This document shows positions 43,163 through 51,604 of a stretch of DNA of 64,000 bases, one piece after another. Position 1 is the stretch's first letter. Every line of letters starts with the position of its first letter. Source of the DNA: Desulfovibrio subterraneus (GTDB lineage Bacteria; Desulfobacterota; Desulfovibrionia; Desulfovibrionales; Desulfovibrionaceae); NCBI RefSeq assembly GCF_013340285.1, contig NZ_BLVO01000012.1:124001-188000 (forward strand), in the 5' to 3' direction. The notes below the pieces were generated by a model. It was given only the letters and a program-made list of their open reading frames with translations, had not been told where the DNA came from and did no database searches. A program made the translations under genes and the position numbers.

Positions 43163-43947
43163 TGGGCGGAGCATATATTCAGATTTCACTCTGGCAACTG
43201 GCAATAGCCCTTGTTCTGGTGGGCGTGGCCGGGGCTGCCTCGGTGTTATACGAGCTGCGGCTGCAGAAAGACCTTGCCATAGGCACCTTCCGAACCTTTG
43301 CGCAGCTTTTCGCCATGGGGTATCTGCTCAAGATAATTTTCAATCTTCATAGTATGTTGCTTGTCATGGGCGTGTATATGGTCATGACCTGGTTTTCTGT
43401 GCGTATTATAAAAGGAAGGGTCAAGGAAAAGAGCATAGACTATTACGCCCCTACCATGGTATCAGTAATGGTAAGCTATACCCTTGTAACCTTCATAGTG
43501 ACCGGCATCATCATTGGTGCAAAACCGTGGTGGACACCCCAGTACTTCATTCCTATAGGAGGGATGGTGGCTGGAAATTCCATGAACGCGCTGGCAATAG
43601 GTCTTGAAAGGTTCTTTTCAGAGTTGCGGAACAGGAAGGATCAGGTCGAGATGATGTTATGTCTCGGCGCAGACTTCCGTGAGGCCAGCAAGGAAATGTT
43701 CCGCAATGCCCTTAAGGCGGGTATGATTCCGTCGATCAATTCGATGATGGGGGTGGGCATTGTGTCCATTCCCGGTATGATGACAGGGCAGATACTGGCG
43801 GGTGCCGACCCTGCCGATGCGGTTCGGTATCAGATAGTGGTCATGCTCATGATCGTTGCCGCCACGGCTCTGTCTTCGCTTATAGTGCTCCATCTGGTAA
43901 GAAGGCGTTGTTTCGGCCCCGCCATGAACCTTCTGCTGAAGAACTGA
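43159..43947 (+). CDS. fetB: FetB/UPF0014 ABC permease
   Basis: The 262-residue membrane protein has about seven helices and the UPF0014 signatures LELRLQKDL-like YELRLQKDLAIGTFRTF, GGMVAGNSMNALAIGLERF and GIVSIPGMMTGQILAGADP. GGAGGTGG precedes ATG 43159, which overlaps fetA. With FetA it likely exports iron from the cytoplasm. Confidence 0.9.
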   Translation: MMGGAYIQISLWQLAIALVLVGVAGAASVLYELRLQKDLAIGTFRTFAQLFAMGYLLKIIFNLHSMLLVMGVYMVMTWFSVRIIKGRVKEKSIDYYAPTMVSVMVSYTLVTFIVTGIIIGAKPWWTPQYFIPIGGMVAGNSMNALAIGLERFFSELRNRKDQVEMMLCLGADFREASKEMFRNALKAGMIPSINSMMGVGIVSIPGMMTGQILAGADPADAVRYQIVVMLMIVAATALSSLIVLHLVRRRCFGPAMNLLLKN

Positions 43948-44010
43948 CGCGGAGGGGAAAGGCTATCCCGCAAGGGTAACGTGTACGCCAGTCCGGAAAA
44001 GAGGTGTGCT

Positions 44011-44316
44011 ATGCATCAGCCGATCAATGAATTGCACAGACCCCGTTTTATCCCCGATGTCACCGGATTCGATCCGGACCTGATGTATGTGGAATGCAAG
44101 CACTGCAGCCGCCCTGTTCTGTGGAACAAGGGCCGTACTTCCGAGATTCTGCAAGACGTGGATATTGTCCGTGTGGAGCTGGATTCCAGCTGCATGATTC
44201 TGACGCACGGCTGCCCCCGTTGCACTCCGGGGGTTACCAAGTTTCGCCTGCAGGTGATACGTGCGGACGAAGTATATGCCGAAGAGCAGCAGACGCAGTT
44301 GATAGCCCACGCATAA
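44011..44316 (+). CDS. Small zinc-ribbon-like hypothetical protein
   Basis: The 101-residue product has two Cys pairs, CKHC (about residue 29) and CPRC (about 68), spaced like a zinc ribbon, with otherwise soluble sequence. AGAGGTG sits before ATG 44011. I do not recognise the family. It lies alone between fetB and a strong terminator, in the + direction. Confidence 0.65.
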   Translation: MHQPINELHRPRFIPDVTGFDPDLMYVECKHCSRPVLWNKGRTSEILQDVDIVRVELDSSCMILTHGCPRCTPGVTKFRLQVIRADEVYAEEQQTQLIAHA

Positions 44317-44426
44317 GCGATAGCGGACGCCCTTGAATTGGCGTGGGCAAGACCGTTCGGCAACGCGTGTAAGATGGCGCTGTAAGGCGCACACGCAGAG
44401 AACGGCAGATTCCGGGATGAGAACAG

Positions 44427-44459
44427 AAAGGCCGCCCCTTGGGGCGGCCTTCTTTTTTT
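44427..44459. terminator. Bidirectional terminator
   Basis: GGCCGCCCC (44430-44438) and GGGGCGGCC (44441-44449) form a strong GC stem, flanked by AAA and a T-rich tail (TTCTTTTTTT). It ends the zinc-ribbon gene (+) and faces the dehydrogenase gene (-). Confidence 0.9.
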
Positions 44460-44476
44460 ATGAATGGAGATGGGAG

Positions 44477-45499
44477 CTACTGTCCCAGCACGTCGGTGAT
44501 CACCTCAGGGGTGATGTCCGCGATGGTGGCACAGCCGGTGAGCACCATGGCGGAAATCAGTTCGCTCTGGAGCTGCTGGATGTATTTGCCGGCACCCTCT
44601 TCAAGCCCTCCGACAGTCGCAATGGAGAAGGGACGCCCGATCATGACGGCGTCTGCACCCAGAGCGAGCATCTTCAGCACGTCGGAACCGGAGCGGATGC
44701 CGCCGTCCACCAGAATGGTGATGTCCTTGCCCACGGCCTCGGCAATGTCAAAGAGCACATGCGCGGTGCCGGGGGTCTGGTCGAGCACACGCCCGCCGTG
44801 GTTGGAAACCACGATGGCGGCCGCACCGGCGTCCACTGCCGCCTTGGCGTCATCCACGCACATGATGCCCTTGACGATGAACTTGCCGGGTACATGGCTG
44901 ATGATTTCCTTGAGCTTGGCAGGCGTCTTGGGCGTTACCGGCCGTCCCATCTTGGCGAGGGTGACGAGGCCTGCGGCGTCAATGTCCATGCCGAAAATGC
45001 TGCAGCCGGTTTCCGCAGCCTTGTCCAGCTTGGCGAAAAGTTCCGCATCTTCCCACGGCTTGATGAAGGGAATGCCCTTGCCGCCCACGGCTTTGATGGC
45101 GTTGAAGCCGGATTCATAGATGAAGGGGGGCACGCCATCGCCCGTACAGCCCACAATGCCATTGGCAACACAGGCTTTGAGCTTGGCAGTGATGTAATCT
45201 TCTTCGGTGACCTTGCCGCCCATGTTGAACGAAACGCCGCCGATGGGCGCTGCAAGTACCGGAATGGCAAGGGGCATGCCCAGAACTTCGGTGGAAGGAT
45301 CGGGATTGGTGACGGAGTGGATAAGGCGCATGCGCAGCTTATAGTCCGTCAGTGCCTCCACGTTTGCCATGAAGGAGGAACCGGTTCCAAGACCACCCAT
45401 GCCGGGGACTTCTCCGGCGCAGGCTTTGCCGTTGCAGACGGGGCAGACGCGGCAGAAGCCTTTCATCAGCTCCCGTGCGTTGGCGCGTACTTCTTTCAT
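44477..45499 (-). CDS. FMN-dependent alpha-hydroxy acid dehydrogenase
   Basis: The 340-residue TIM-barrel protein has AAPIGGVSFNMGG, KGIMCVDDAKAAVDAG (K catalytic), VVSNHGGRVLD (catalytic His and Arg) and VDGGIRSGSDVLKMLALGA plus GRPFSIA, the FMN-binding lactate/glycolate oxidase core. An unusual Cys-rich N-terminus (CRVCPVCNGKAC) may hold a metal or cluster; relatives in anaerobes share it. It likely oxidises a 2-hydroxy acid such as lactate to feed respiration. ATG 45499 is favoured over 45508 because CAGGAG abuts the latter. A FadR-type regulator lies upstream. Confidence 0.88.
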   Translation of the reverse strand: MKEVRANARELMKGFCRVCPVCNGKACAGEVPGMGGLGTGSSFMANVEALTDYKLRMRLIHSVTNPDPSTEVLGMPLAIPVLAAPIGGVSFNMGGKVTEEDYITAKLKACVANGIVGCTGDGVPPFIYESGFNAIKAVGGKGIPFIKPWEDAELFAKLDKAAETGCSIFGMDIDAAGLVTLAKMGRPVTPKTPAKLKEIISHVPGKFIVKGIMCVDDAKAAVDAGAAAIVVSNHGGRVLDQTPGTAHVLFDIAEAVGKDITILVDGGIRSGSDVLKMLALGADAVMIGRPFSIATVGGLEEGAGKYIQQLQSELISAMVLTGCATIADITPEVITDVLGQ

Positions 45500-45607
45500 G
45501 ATGGTCATCTCCTGATAATTGCATACTGCCCTGTCGCGGGCAGCGCTGTGCGGCCTCGGGGCCGTTTGGTCATGACTGCACCGGAAGCGGCAATGCCGCT
45601 TTTCCGG

Positions 45608-46318
45608 TCACTTTCCTTCGCTGAAAATAATATCGCTTACAATCTGCAGATGGGCGCGCATGGCTTCTTCAGCCGCGTCGGGGTCCCTACGCTCGATGCA
45701 CTCGATGATGGTCTTGTGTGACTGCAGGGACGTAATCTGGCGTTCTTCGGTCTGCAGTGGCTCGTTGCGGGTTTCCGCGAGCTTTGATTCAGCACGGGTC
45801 ACCACATCCACAAAAAGCGGGTTGCCGGTGGCCATGGCAATGAGCTGATGAAAATGCAGGTCTGCGAAGCCGGTTTTTTCGCCGCCGTTGATCTCTTTTT
45901 CCTGCAGGTCCAGCATATGGCGGAGAGCTTCGAGGTGGCCTTCGGTTCGTTCTGCCGCTGCCAGCCGGGCTATCTGCGGCTCTATGGCCTGCCGGAACTG
46001 AAAAAGCTGCCAGAGGCGGATGCGCTGTTGCGTCATGACCTCGGCAAAAGGAGCCAGCAGGTCACTGCCGGGAGGCAGGGAAACATAGGTGCCGTCGCCT
46101 CTGCGGCTTTCGAGCACACCACTTTCCTGCAGGGCGCGTATGGCCTCGCGCAGCGAACTTCTGGAAACCTTGAAAATTTCTGCGAGATTGCGCTCGGAAG
46201 GAAGCCTGTCTCCGGGGCGTATCTGTCCCGAATCGATAAGGTCGCGAATTCGCTCGACCACCTGTTCATATATCTTGGTTTGCCGCATTTCGTCCGACTG
46301 TGTAGGCATATGATGCAT
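45608..46318 (-). CDS. FadR-subfamily GntR transcriptional regulator
   Basis: The 236-residue protein has a GntR winged helix (IYEQVVERIRDLIDSGQIRP, LPSERNLAEIFKVSRSSLRE, VLESRRGDGTYV) and a FCD ligand domain (RQAIEPQIARLAA, DLHFHQLIAMATGNPLF, HKTIIECIERRD) with metal-site histidines. It probably responds to a hydroxy or carboxylic acid and controls the downstream dehydrogenase. A TGGT-N3-ACCA operator (46403-46413) immediately follows its own -10 box. Start among ATG 46318, 46309 is uncertain. Confidence 0.9.
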   Translation of the reverse strand: MHHMPTQSDEMRQTKIYEQVVERIRDLIDSGQIRPGDRLPSERNLAEIFKVSRSSLREAIRALQESGVLESRRGDGTYVSLPPGSDLLAPFAEVMTQQRIRLWQLFQFRQAIEPQIARLAAAERTEGHLEALRHMLDLQEKEINGGEKTGFADLHFHQLIAMATGNPLFVDVVTRAESKLAETRNEPLQTEERQITSLQSHKTIIECIERRDPDAAEEAMRAHLQIVSDIIFSEGK

Positions 46319-46402
46319 GTATCTGTTGTCCCCCCGTTAGAGCTCGTGAAACCGCCGGACCGTTTGCGGGTGCAAGGTTCTCCCGCCGTGAGTGTCGTCA
46401 AC

Positions 46403-46443
46403 TGGTCCGACCACATTATGCACAACTACTGTTTCCCTGACCA
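46403..46443 (-). promoter_or_regulatory. FadR-type regulator promoter with operator
   Basis: On the minus strand -35 TGGTCA (46438-46443) and -10 CATAAT (46415-46420) are 17 bases apart. TGGTCCGACCA (46403-46413), a perfect TGGT-N3-ACCA palindrome as bound by FadR-like LldR/PdhR proteins, lies right after the -10, covering the start site. Autorepression is likely. Confidence 0.75.
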
Positions 46444-46614
46444 GTCCTCTTTGCGAGGATATTTGCCACAAAACTACGCAGTTTTGTATCGTTGGGCAAG
46501 GTTTGCTCTGATCGGGTAAAGTGGCGGTTGCGTGCATGGCGAACAGAGGGCAGCAAAGAGCGGTAACGATATATCGGGCGACAGCCATGCCTGATTGCCG
46601 CCCGATACCGGAGA

Positions 46615-47160
46615 TTAGCGGGTTCTGAAGGTGGTATCGATGAGGGAGGTGGCGACCATGCCCGCTCCGTGGGAAAGGGCGTCAAAAATGTCCTTATCCG
46701 ACCAGCCTTCGGCACGCAGCTCATCAAGCTGCTCCGTTGTCGCGGGCCTGGGCTGCTGCACGGCGTTCACGACAAAGCGGACCATTTTCTGTTCGCGGTC
46801 CTCAAGGCCGGTGTCCATTGTTTCTGCGCGGTCACCTCTGGCGTAGGCGTACAGGGTTTCAATATCGTCGGGCTGCATGCCGCAGCGCCTGAGCAGGCCG
46901 TCATTGAAGTCGGTGCAGCAGTTGTAGCTGCAGCTTCGGGCCACGGTATAGCGTATGGCGGCGAGCAGTGGGAAACTCAGCGTTTCGTGCGACATATAAT
47001 ATTGAATGTTCTCAAACCGGTTGGTCATCAGCCCGGGACTGGCAGAGAGAAGTTGCAAGGGCTCAGGAACCTCTTTCCCCTGAAACGCATCATAGATCTT
47101 GCGGACGGAAGCGGGGGCGGTTTCTACCTGTTCGGGGGTGACATACGCAATAGTGTACAT
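46615..47160 (-). CDS. AhpD-like/carboxymuconolactone decarboxylase-family protein
   Basis: The 181-residue all-helical protein matches the AhpD/CMD superfamily: YTVARSCSYNCCTDFNDGLLRRCGM holds the region of the CxxC redox site, here CSYNCC. Known members are thiol peroxidase partners or decarboxylases. A TetR operator lies 18 bases before its ATG, so it is likely induced by an electrophile or oxidant through the neighbouring TetR protein. Its stop is 296 bases from the FadR gene. Confidence 0.75.
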   Translation of the reverse strand: MYTIAYVTPEQVETAPASVRKIYDAFQGKEVPEPLQLLSASPGLMTNRFENIQYYMSHETLSFPLLAAIRYTVARSCSYNCCTDFNDGLLRRCGMQPDDIETLYAYARGDRAETMDTGLEDREQKMVRFVVNAVQQPRPATTEQLDELRAEGWSDKDIFDALSHGAGMVATSLIDTTFRTR

Positions 47161-47177
47161 GTGGTTCTCCTTTTATA

Positions 47178-47194
47178 GTAGACTGGTCGTCTAC
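47178..47194. promoter_or_regulatory. TetR operator before the AhpD-like gene
   Basis: GTAGACTGGTCGTCTAC is a perfect palindrome: arms GTAGAC and GTCTAC around 5 bases. The same TAGAC-N5-GTCTA pattern occurs at 47835-47849 before the tetR gene. Confidence 0.8.
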
Positions 47195-47206
47195 AGGGTG
47201 GATATG

Positions 47207-47237
47207 AAAAAACCGCATGACGTGGATAGTCATGCGG
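47207..47237 (-). terminator. Terminator after the TetR gene
   Basis: CCGCATGAC (47213-47221) and GTCATGCGG (47229-47237) form a 9-bp stem. On the minus strand it is followed by T6. Confidence 0.88.
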
Positions 47238-47241
47238 CAGA

Positions 47242-47823
47242 CTAGCGAACGCGAAGCATTTCGTCGAAAAAGCGATGGCAGAGCTTGAGCGGTTCCGTAG
47301 AGCGGATAACCTTCATACGGATGAGCGCACCATGCCAGCCTGCAATCATGAAGTAGGCGGTTTCCAGCGGGTCAAGGTCTGCGCGGGCTTCGCCCTGTTC
47401 TTGTCCCATGCGGATGAGCGAAGCAAAGTTTGCAGCCAGCCGGTCTATGACCTGTTGCAGTTGCAGCCGGAACGGGTCGGAAAGGCCGCCCATTTCCTGT
47501 GCAAGATTGCCGATGGGGCAGCCCTTGCGGCAGCCTTCCTGCTCGAAGCGTTCTTCCACAGCGGCGAGAAAGGTGTTCAGGCGGGTGAGCGGCGAAAGGC
47601 TCTCGTCATCGGCAATTTGTTTGAAAAGGATACCGAAGCGCGCAGCAAAGTGCTCCACTACGGCCAGACCAAACGCTTCCTTGCTCTTGAAATAATGGTA
47701 GAACGAGCCTTTGGGCACGCCCGCAAGATCAAGAATTTCCTTGAGGCCGGTGGCGGAAAATCCCTGCAGGTGGATAAGCTCGGCGCCTGCTTCAATTATT
47801 CTCTGCCGTGTATCTTCACTCAT
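47242..47823 (-). CDS. TetR-family repressor
   Basis: The 193-residue protein has an N-terminal TetR HTH (RQRIIEAGAELIHLQGFSAT, KEILDLAGVPKGSFYHYFKS) and a C-terminal ligand domain with a Cys-rich stretch CRKGCPIGN (about residues 100-108), like AcuR/NemR-type sensors of electrophiles. ATG 47823 is used; the longer frame from 47886 begins before the operator. It is expected to bind the two TAGAC-N5-GTCTA sites, repressing itself and the AhpD-like gene. Confidence 0.9.
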   Translation of the reverse strand: MSEDTRQRIIEAGAELIHLQGFSATGLKEILDLAGVPKGSFYHYFKSKEAFGLAVVEHFAARFGILFKQIADDESLSPLTRLNTFLAAVEERFEQEGCRKGCPIGNLAQEMGGLSDPFRLQLQQVIDRLAANFASLIRMGQEQGEARADLDPLETAYFMIAGWHGALIRMKVIRSTEPLKLCHRFFDEMLRVR

Positions 47824-47834
47824 GGGCAAACAAT

Positions 47835-47849
47835 TAGACCACTCGTCTA
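47835..47849. promoter_or_regulatory. TetR operator before the tetR gene
   Basis: TAGACCACTCGTCTA is a perfect TAGAC/GTCTA palindrome with a 5-base spacer, 12 bases before the tetR ATG. It matches the arms of the site at 47178-47194. Confidence 0.8.
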
Positions 47850-47865
47850 GTGGTGTCAACGGATA

Positions 47866-47900
47866 AGAAAAAAGGCCGTAACCCAAACTGGTACGGCCTT
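47866..47900 (-). terminator. Terminator after glnQ
   Basis: AAGGCCGTA (47872-47880) pairs with TACGGCCTT (47892-47900). Read on the minus strand, it ends in a T-rich run at 47866-47873, 25 bases after the glnQ stop. Confidence 0.85.
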
Positions 47901-47924
47901 ATGCTGTCTGATGGCGGGGAAAGG

Positions 47925-48680
47925 CTAGTGGCCTACAACCTTGCCAAGAAAATCGCGCAGGCGCGGGTTCTTGGGGGCAGAGAAAAACTCGTCGGGGGTG
48001 CCTTCTTCCTGAATCACGCCCTGATCGATGAATATGACGCGGTCAGCCACTTCACGGGCAAAGCCCATTTCGTGGGTGACCACCACCATGGTCATGCCTT
48101 CGGTGGCCAGCTTTTTCATAACATCGAGCACTTCGCCCACGAGTTCGGGGTCCAGTGCCGAAGTGGGCTCGTCAAAGAGAATGACCTTGGGCGACATGGC
48201 AAGCGAGCGCGCAATGGCCACGCGCTGTTTCTGGCCGCCGGAAAGCTGCTCGGGGAAGTTGTTGGCCTTGTCGGGCAGGCCGACTTTGTCGAGCAGTTTC
48301 AAGGCAATGGCTTCTGCCTCTGCCTTGGTTTTTTTGCGTACCTTGGTCAGGCCGGTGGTCACGTTCTGCAGGACGGAAAGATGCGGGAACAGATTGAACT
48401 GCTGGAATACCATGCCTGCTTCGGAGCGCACATAGTTGATGTCGGTCTTGGTATCGTAGAGATCATAGCCGTCCACGGTGATGGTGCCGGAGGTCAGCTC
48501 CTCGAGCCGGTTGATGCAGCGCAGCACAGTGGATTTGCCGGAGCCGGAGGGGCCGAGAATAACCACCACCTCACCCTGACGGACGGAAAGATCAATGCCT
48601 TTGATGACTTCGGTCTCACCAAATTTTTTGTGCAGACCGCGGATTTCGATCATGGGAGTGCCGTTTTTGGTAGCTGTCAT
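47925..48680 (-). CDS. glnQ: Glutamine/polar amino acid ABC transporter ATPase
   Basis: The 251-residue ATPase has Walker [11 protein letters not shown]-loop [10 protein letters not shown], signature [15 protein letters not shown], Walker [15 protein letters not shown] and switch [13 protein letters not shown], as in GlnQ/HisP. It energises import with the GlnP-like permease and GlnH-like binding protein encoded upstream. Last gene of the operon. Confidence 0.92.
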   Translation of the reverse strand: MTATKNGTPMIEIRGLHKKFGETEVIKGIDLSVRQGEVVVILGPSGSGKSTVLRCINRLEELTSGTITVDGYDLYDTKTDINYVRSEAGMVFQQFNLFPHLSVLQNVTTGLTKVRKKTKAEAEAIALKLLDKVGLPDKANNFPEQLSGGQKQRVAIARSLAMSPKVILFDEPTSALDPELVGEVLDVMKKLATEGMTMVVVTHEMGFAREVADRVIFIDQGVIQEEGTPDEFFSAPKNPRLRDFLGKVVGH

Positions 48681-48691
48681 GGTCCTGTCTC

Positions 48692-49363
48692 CTATCGGCG
48701 GCTGCGGTTGAACAGTTTGCGCTCATACATGCGCAGCGCCTTGGCAATGGACATGGTCATGCACAGGTACACCACCGCAATGGTGAGATAGACCTCGAAC
48801 GAGCGGAAGTTCACCGCTACAATTTCCTGCCCCTGACGGGTGAGTTCGGCCACGCCGATCACGGTGAGGAGCGAGGTGTCTTTCAGGCTGATGATGAACT
48901 GGTTGCCCAGCGGCGGAATCATGCGTTTGAAGGCCTGCGGCCAGATAACGTAGAGCATGGTCTGCATGCGGGTAAGGCCGATGGAACGGCCTGCTTCGCT
49001 CTGGCCCACATCGATGGATTCGATGGCTCCCCGCACGATTTCGGCAATGTATGCGCCGGAGTTGACTGCAATGGTGATGATACCTGCGGTAACAGGCGCA
49101 ATGCGCATGCCCGTGGCAAGAGGAAGGCCAAAATAGAGGAACAGCGCCTGGACGACCATGGGTGTTCCTCGAATGATTTCTATATAGGCAAGAGAGGTGT
49201 ATCGCAGCACAGGGTTGCGCGATATGCGCGCAATTCCGGTGGTGACACCGATGATGAACCCGAAAATCAGGCCGACGACAGTCAGGTAGATGGTAAGCTC
49301 AATGCCCTCTGTAAGCAGGGGCAAAGTCTCCCACATTACATCGCTTTTGAATTGAAACGCCAT
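48692..49363 (-). CDS. glnP: Glutamine ABC transporter permease
   Basis: The 223-residue membrane protein has five hydrophobic helices and the EAA-type loop ([20 protein letters not shown]) of the polar amino acid permease family; [18 protein letters not shown] precedes it. Single permease, so it probably forms a homodimer. It lies between the GlnQ and GlnH genes. Confidence 0.93.
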   Translation of the reverse strand: MAFQFKSDVMWETLPLLTEGIELTIYLTVVGLIFGFIIGVTTGIARISRNPVLRYTSLAYIEIIRGTPMVVQALFLYFGLPLATGMRIAPVTAGIITIAVNSGAYIAEIVRGAIESIDVGQSEAGRSIGLTRMQTMLYVIWPQAFKRMIPPLGNQFIISLKDTSLLTVIGVAELTRQGQEIVAVNFRSFEVYLTIAVVYLCMTMSIAKALRMYERKLFNRSRR

Positions 49364-49416
49364 GAAAGTGTGCCTTTATTGCAGGAAATGAAGCAGAAAT
49401 GAATGCTGCGGAGAAT

Positions 49417-49446
49417 GCGCGCGGGAGAGTTGCCGCTCCCGCGCGC
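49417..49446 (-). repeat. Intra-operon hairpin between glnH and glnP
   Basis: GCGCGCGGGAG (49417-49427) and CTCCCGCGCGC (49436-49446) form a perfect 11-bp GC stem. No U-run follows. It probably protects the abundant glnH mRNA end or partly terminates. Confidence 0.75.
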
Positions 49447-49475
49447 GGATTATTCGGATATGAAGCTGCAGCGCG

Positions 49476-50210
49476 CTACTTGGCGGGCTTGTAGCCGAAC
49501 CACTTCACGTACAGGGTTTCGTAGGTGCCGTCGGCCTTCATGTCTGCCAGCGCCTTGTTTACCTGGGGAACCAGCTTGGAACCCTTGGGGAAACCGATGC
49601 CGTAAGCCTGACCCTGATAGATGGGACCAACAACCTTTACCTGGCCTTCGTACTTCTTCACAAAGTCCATGACCACGGGCATGTCGAAGATGACTGCATC
49701 AGAGCCGCCGGTCATCAGTTCCATGAACATGCCGTCGTTGTTGGGATAGAGCTTCACGTTTTCCTTCTTGGCGAAGGTGTAGGCAAAGTCCACGCTGGAG
49801 GTGGCAAGCTTGGTGGAGATAATAGCGCCCTTCAGATCTTCAATGCCCTTTACCTTGCTGTCGGACTTGACGAGCAGGGAAAGGCCGGAGTCGTAGTAGC
49901 CGTCGGAGAAGTCTACAACTTCCTGACGTTCGGGCTTGATGGTGATACCGGCAACGGCGGCGTCAATGGTGCCGGCCTGAAGGCCGGGGATGATGCCGTT
50001 GAAGTCCATGGGCTGAAATTCGTAGTCGAGGTTCAGGCGTTTTGCCACTTCCTTCCACATGTCGATGTCGAAGCCGACGTACTCATTCCCTTCCTTGTAT
50101 TCGAAAGGCTTGAAGTTGGTGTCGTGCGCAACGATCAGTTTGCCTGCAAAGGCGGTGGAAACCATGGCCAGAGAGATGAGAACGGTCAGAACAGCAAGAA
50201 AACGTTTCAC
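49476..50210 (-). CDS. glnH: Periplasmic glutamine-binding protein
   Basis: The 244-residue product uses GTG 50210 with AGGAGG seven bases upstream. A signal peptide (VKRFLAVLTVLISLAMVSTA-FAG) precedes a family 3 binding fold very like GlnH: NFKPFEYKEGNEYVGFDIDM, PMDFNGIIPGLQAGTID, AGITIKPERQEVVDFSDGYY. It binds glutamine or a related amino acid in the periplasm for GlnPQ. First gene of the operon. Confidence 0.92.
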   Translation of the reverse strand: MKRFLAVLTVLISLAMVSTAFAGKLIVAHDTNFKPFEYKEGNEYVGFDIDMWKEVAKRLNLDYEFQPMDFNGIIPGLQAGTIDAAVAGITIKPERQEVVDFSDGYYDSGLSLLVKSDSKVKGIEDLKGAIISTKLATSSVDFAYTFAKKENVKLYPNNDGMFMELMTGGSDAVIFDMPVVMDFVKKYEGQVKVVGPIYQGQAYGIGFPKGSKLVPQVNKALADMKADGTYETLYVKWFGYKPAK

Positions 50211-50587
50211 GGTAATACCTCCTCTGAACGGTCTGCACACGTGCCGTCTCATGGCCGGAATATGCGAGAACCGCTGTTAATGAGAAAAACCCACACTTGG
50301 TAAAATCACCCAATTATTGCCAGAAAAGTGCTGCAAACGCAATTTAAAACCCCTGACGGCATCGCGATTTTGCAGCCGTAACCAATTGAAAAATAGGGGT
50401 TGCTCCTGCCGCGAAGTGCGCATTTTCACAGTAACCCTCTGCAGAAAATGCGTTCTTTTTTATGCTGCGGGCGCAAAAATAGCGCGTGCGAAATTTGTAA
50501 GCCCCGTTCCGGTCTATGCGATTTGTCTGATGGATATGAAAGGACAAAACCGATGACAGCGGGCCGGATACTCTGTCTATGCCTCCG
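50211..50587. promoter_or_regulatory. Intergenic region before glnH
   Basis: No gene is seen. It must hold the glnH promoter (-). On the + strand CGCATTTTC (50419-50427) pairs with GAAAATGCG (50444-50452) and is followed by a T-rich run, an intrinsic-terminator shape oriented + although both flanking genes are on the minus strand, so a short + transcript may end there. Confidence 0.5.
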
Positions 50588-51478
50588 TCAGCTCTCTCGT
50601 GATGTCAGTGCCTGTGCAAGGGAGTCGCACAGCCAGCGCGCGGCCGGTCCCAGATGGCGGGCCGTTGTCCACATGACATAGGCCGGTGCCGTGTGAGGCT
50701 TGGGATGGAATGCAAAATCAAGCCGCATGAGCCGCCGGTCGTCCAGATCTTCCTGCACAGCATGCTCGGGCAGAAAGGCCCAGCCGGTGCCGTTGCGTAC
50801 CAGTGAGTGGATGGCGGGGTTGCCGTCGCACCACCAGGGGCGCAGCGCCACCCGTTCGTCCTGCACGCGCTGGCCGCTTCTGCTGGAAACGATGATCTGC
50901 CGGTGACGGGAAACCTCGTCCTTGGTCAGATCACCCTTGCCTGCCAGCGGGTGGTAGGGGGCGGCAACGGGGATGAAGCGTACGCTGCCGACAAGCCGTG
51001 CCGGTGCTGTTACGGGCAGCGCCTGCAGGGGAACAACGTAGCCGAGGTCTGCTCTGCCTGAGCGGACCATCTCGCCTATGTCGTCCAGCGCGCCCATGAG
51101 CACTTCAAGCTCCACGTCCGGCCAGTGCTTGCCGAAATGGCTGAGCACATCGGCAGTCACGTCTTCAGGAATAAGGTCGTCCGCGGCGAGGGTGATGCGG
51201 CTTTCAACGCCTTCGGCAAGTCGTCCCGCAAGTTTTTCAAGGCGGGCGCAGGCTTCAAGGGCGTTTCTTGCTTCCTGCACAATGGTTTCACCTTGTGCAG
51301 TGAGCTGCGGTTTATGCCCTGAACGGTCGAAAATGATGACATCCAGATCAATTTCCAGATTCGCAATGGCGGTGCTTACCGCAGATTGAGCGCGGCCAAG
51401 TTGCCGCGATGCTGCGGAAAAAGAGCCGCTTTCGGCGACGGTAACGAGCGTTTCCAACTGATCCAGACTGTATCGCAT
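50588..51478 (-). CDS. LysR-family transcriptional regulator
   Basis: The 296-residue protein has a LysR HTH (LETLVTVAESGSFSAASRQL, then GRAQSAVSTAIANLE) and a substrate-binding domain with ESRITLAADDLIPEDVTADV. It is divergent from a PACE efflux pump gene, a pairing seen for the chlorhexidine pump aceI and its LysR-type regulator. Effector unknown. The frame overlaps none of its neighbours. Confidence 0.92.
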   Translation of the reverse strand: MRYSLDQLETLVTVAESGSFSAASRQLGRAQSAVSTAIANLEIDLDVIIFDRSGHKPQLTAQGETIVQEARNALEACARLEKLAGRLAEGVESRITLAADDLIPEDVTADVLSHFGKHWPDVELEVLMGALDDIGEMVRSGRADLGYVVPLQALPVTAPARLVGSVRFIPVAAPYHPLAGKGDLTKDEVSRHRQIIVSSRSGQRVQDERVALRPWWCDGNPAIHSLVRNGTGWAFLPEHAVQEDLDDRRLMRLDFAFHPKPHTAPAYVMWTTARHLGPAARWLCDSLAQALTSRES

Positions 51479-51604
51479 GGGGCGTGGTCTATCTGATTTT
51501 CAGATAGAATGCAACTTTCTCTATCTCGTTTGATGCCGTAGATGTCCTGTGTCCTAGGAAAGTCGTGTGATTCCGGTGCACAAATAGACAGGATGCGTCG
51601 CGCC

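Noticed and set aside
45560-45580. FadR operator before the dehydrogenase (TGGTCATGACTG)
   Set aside because: The second half-site is out of register for TGGT-N3-ACCA.
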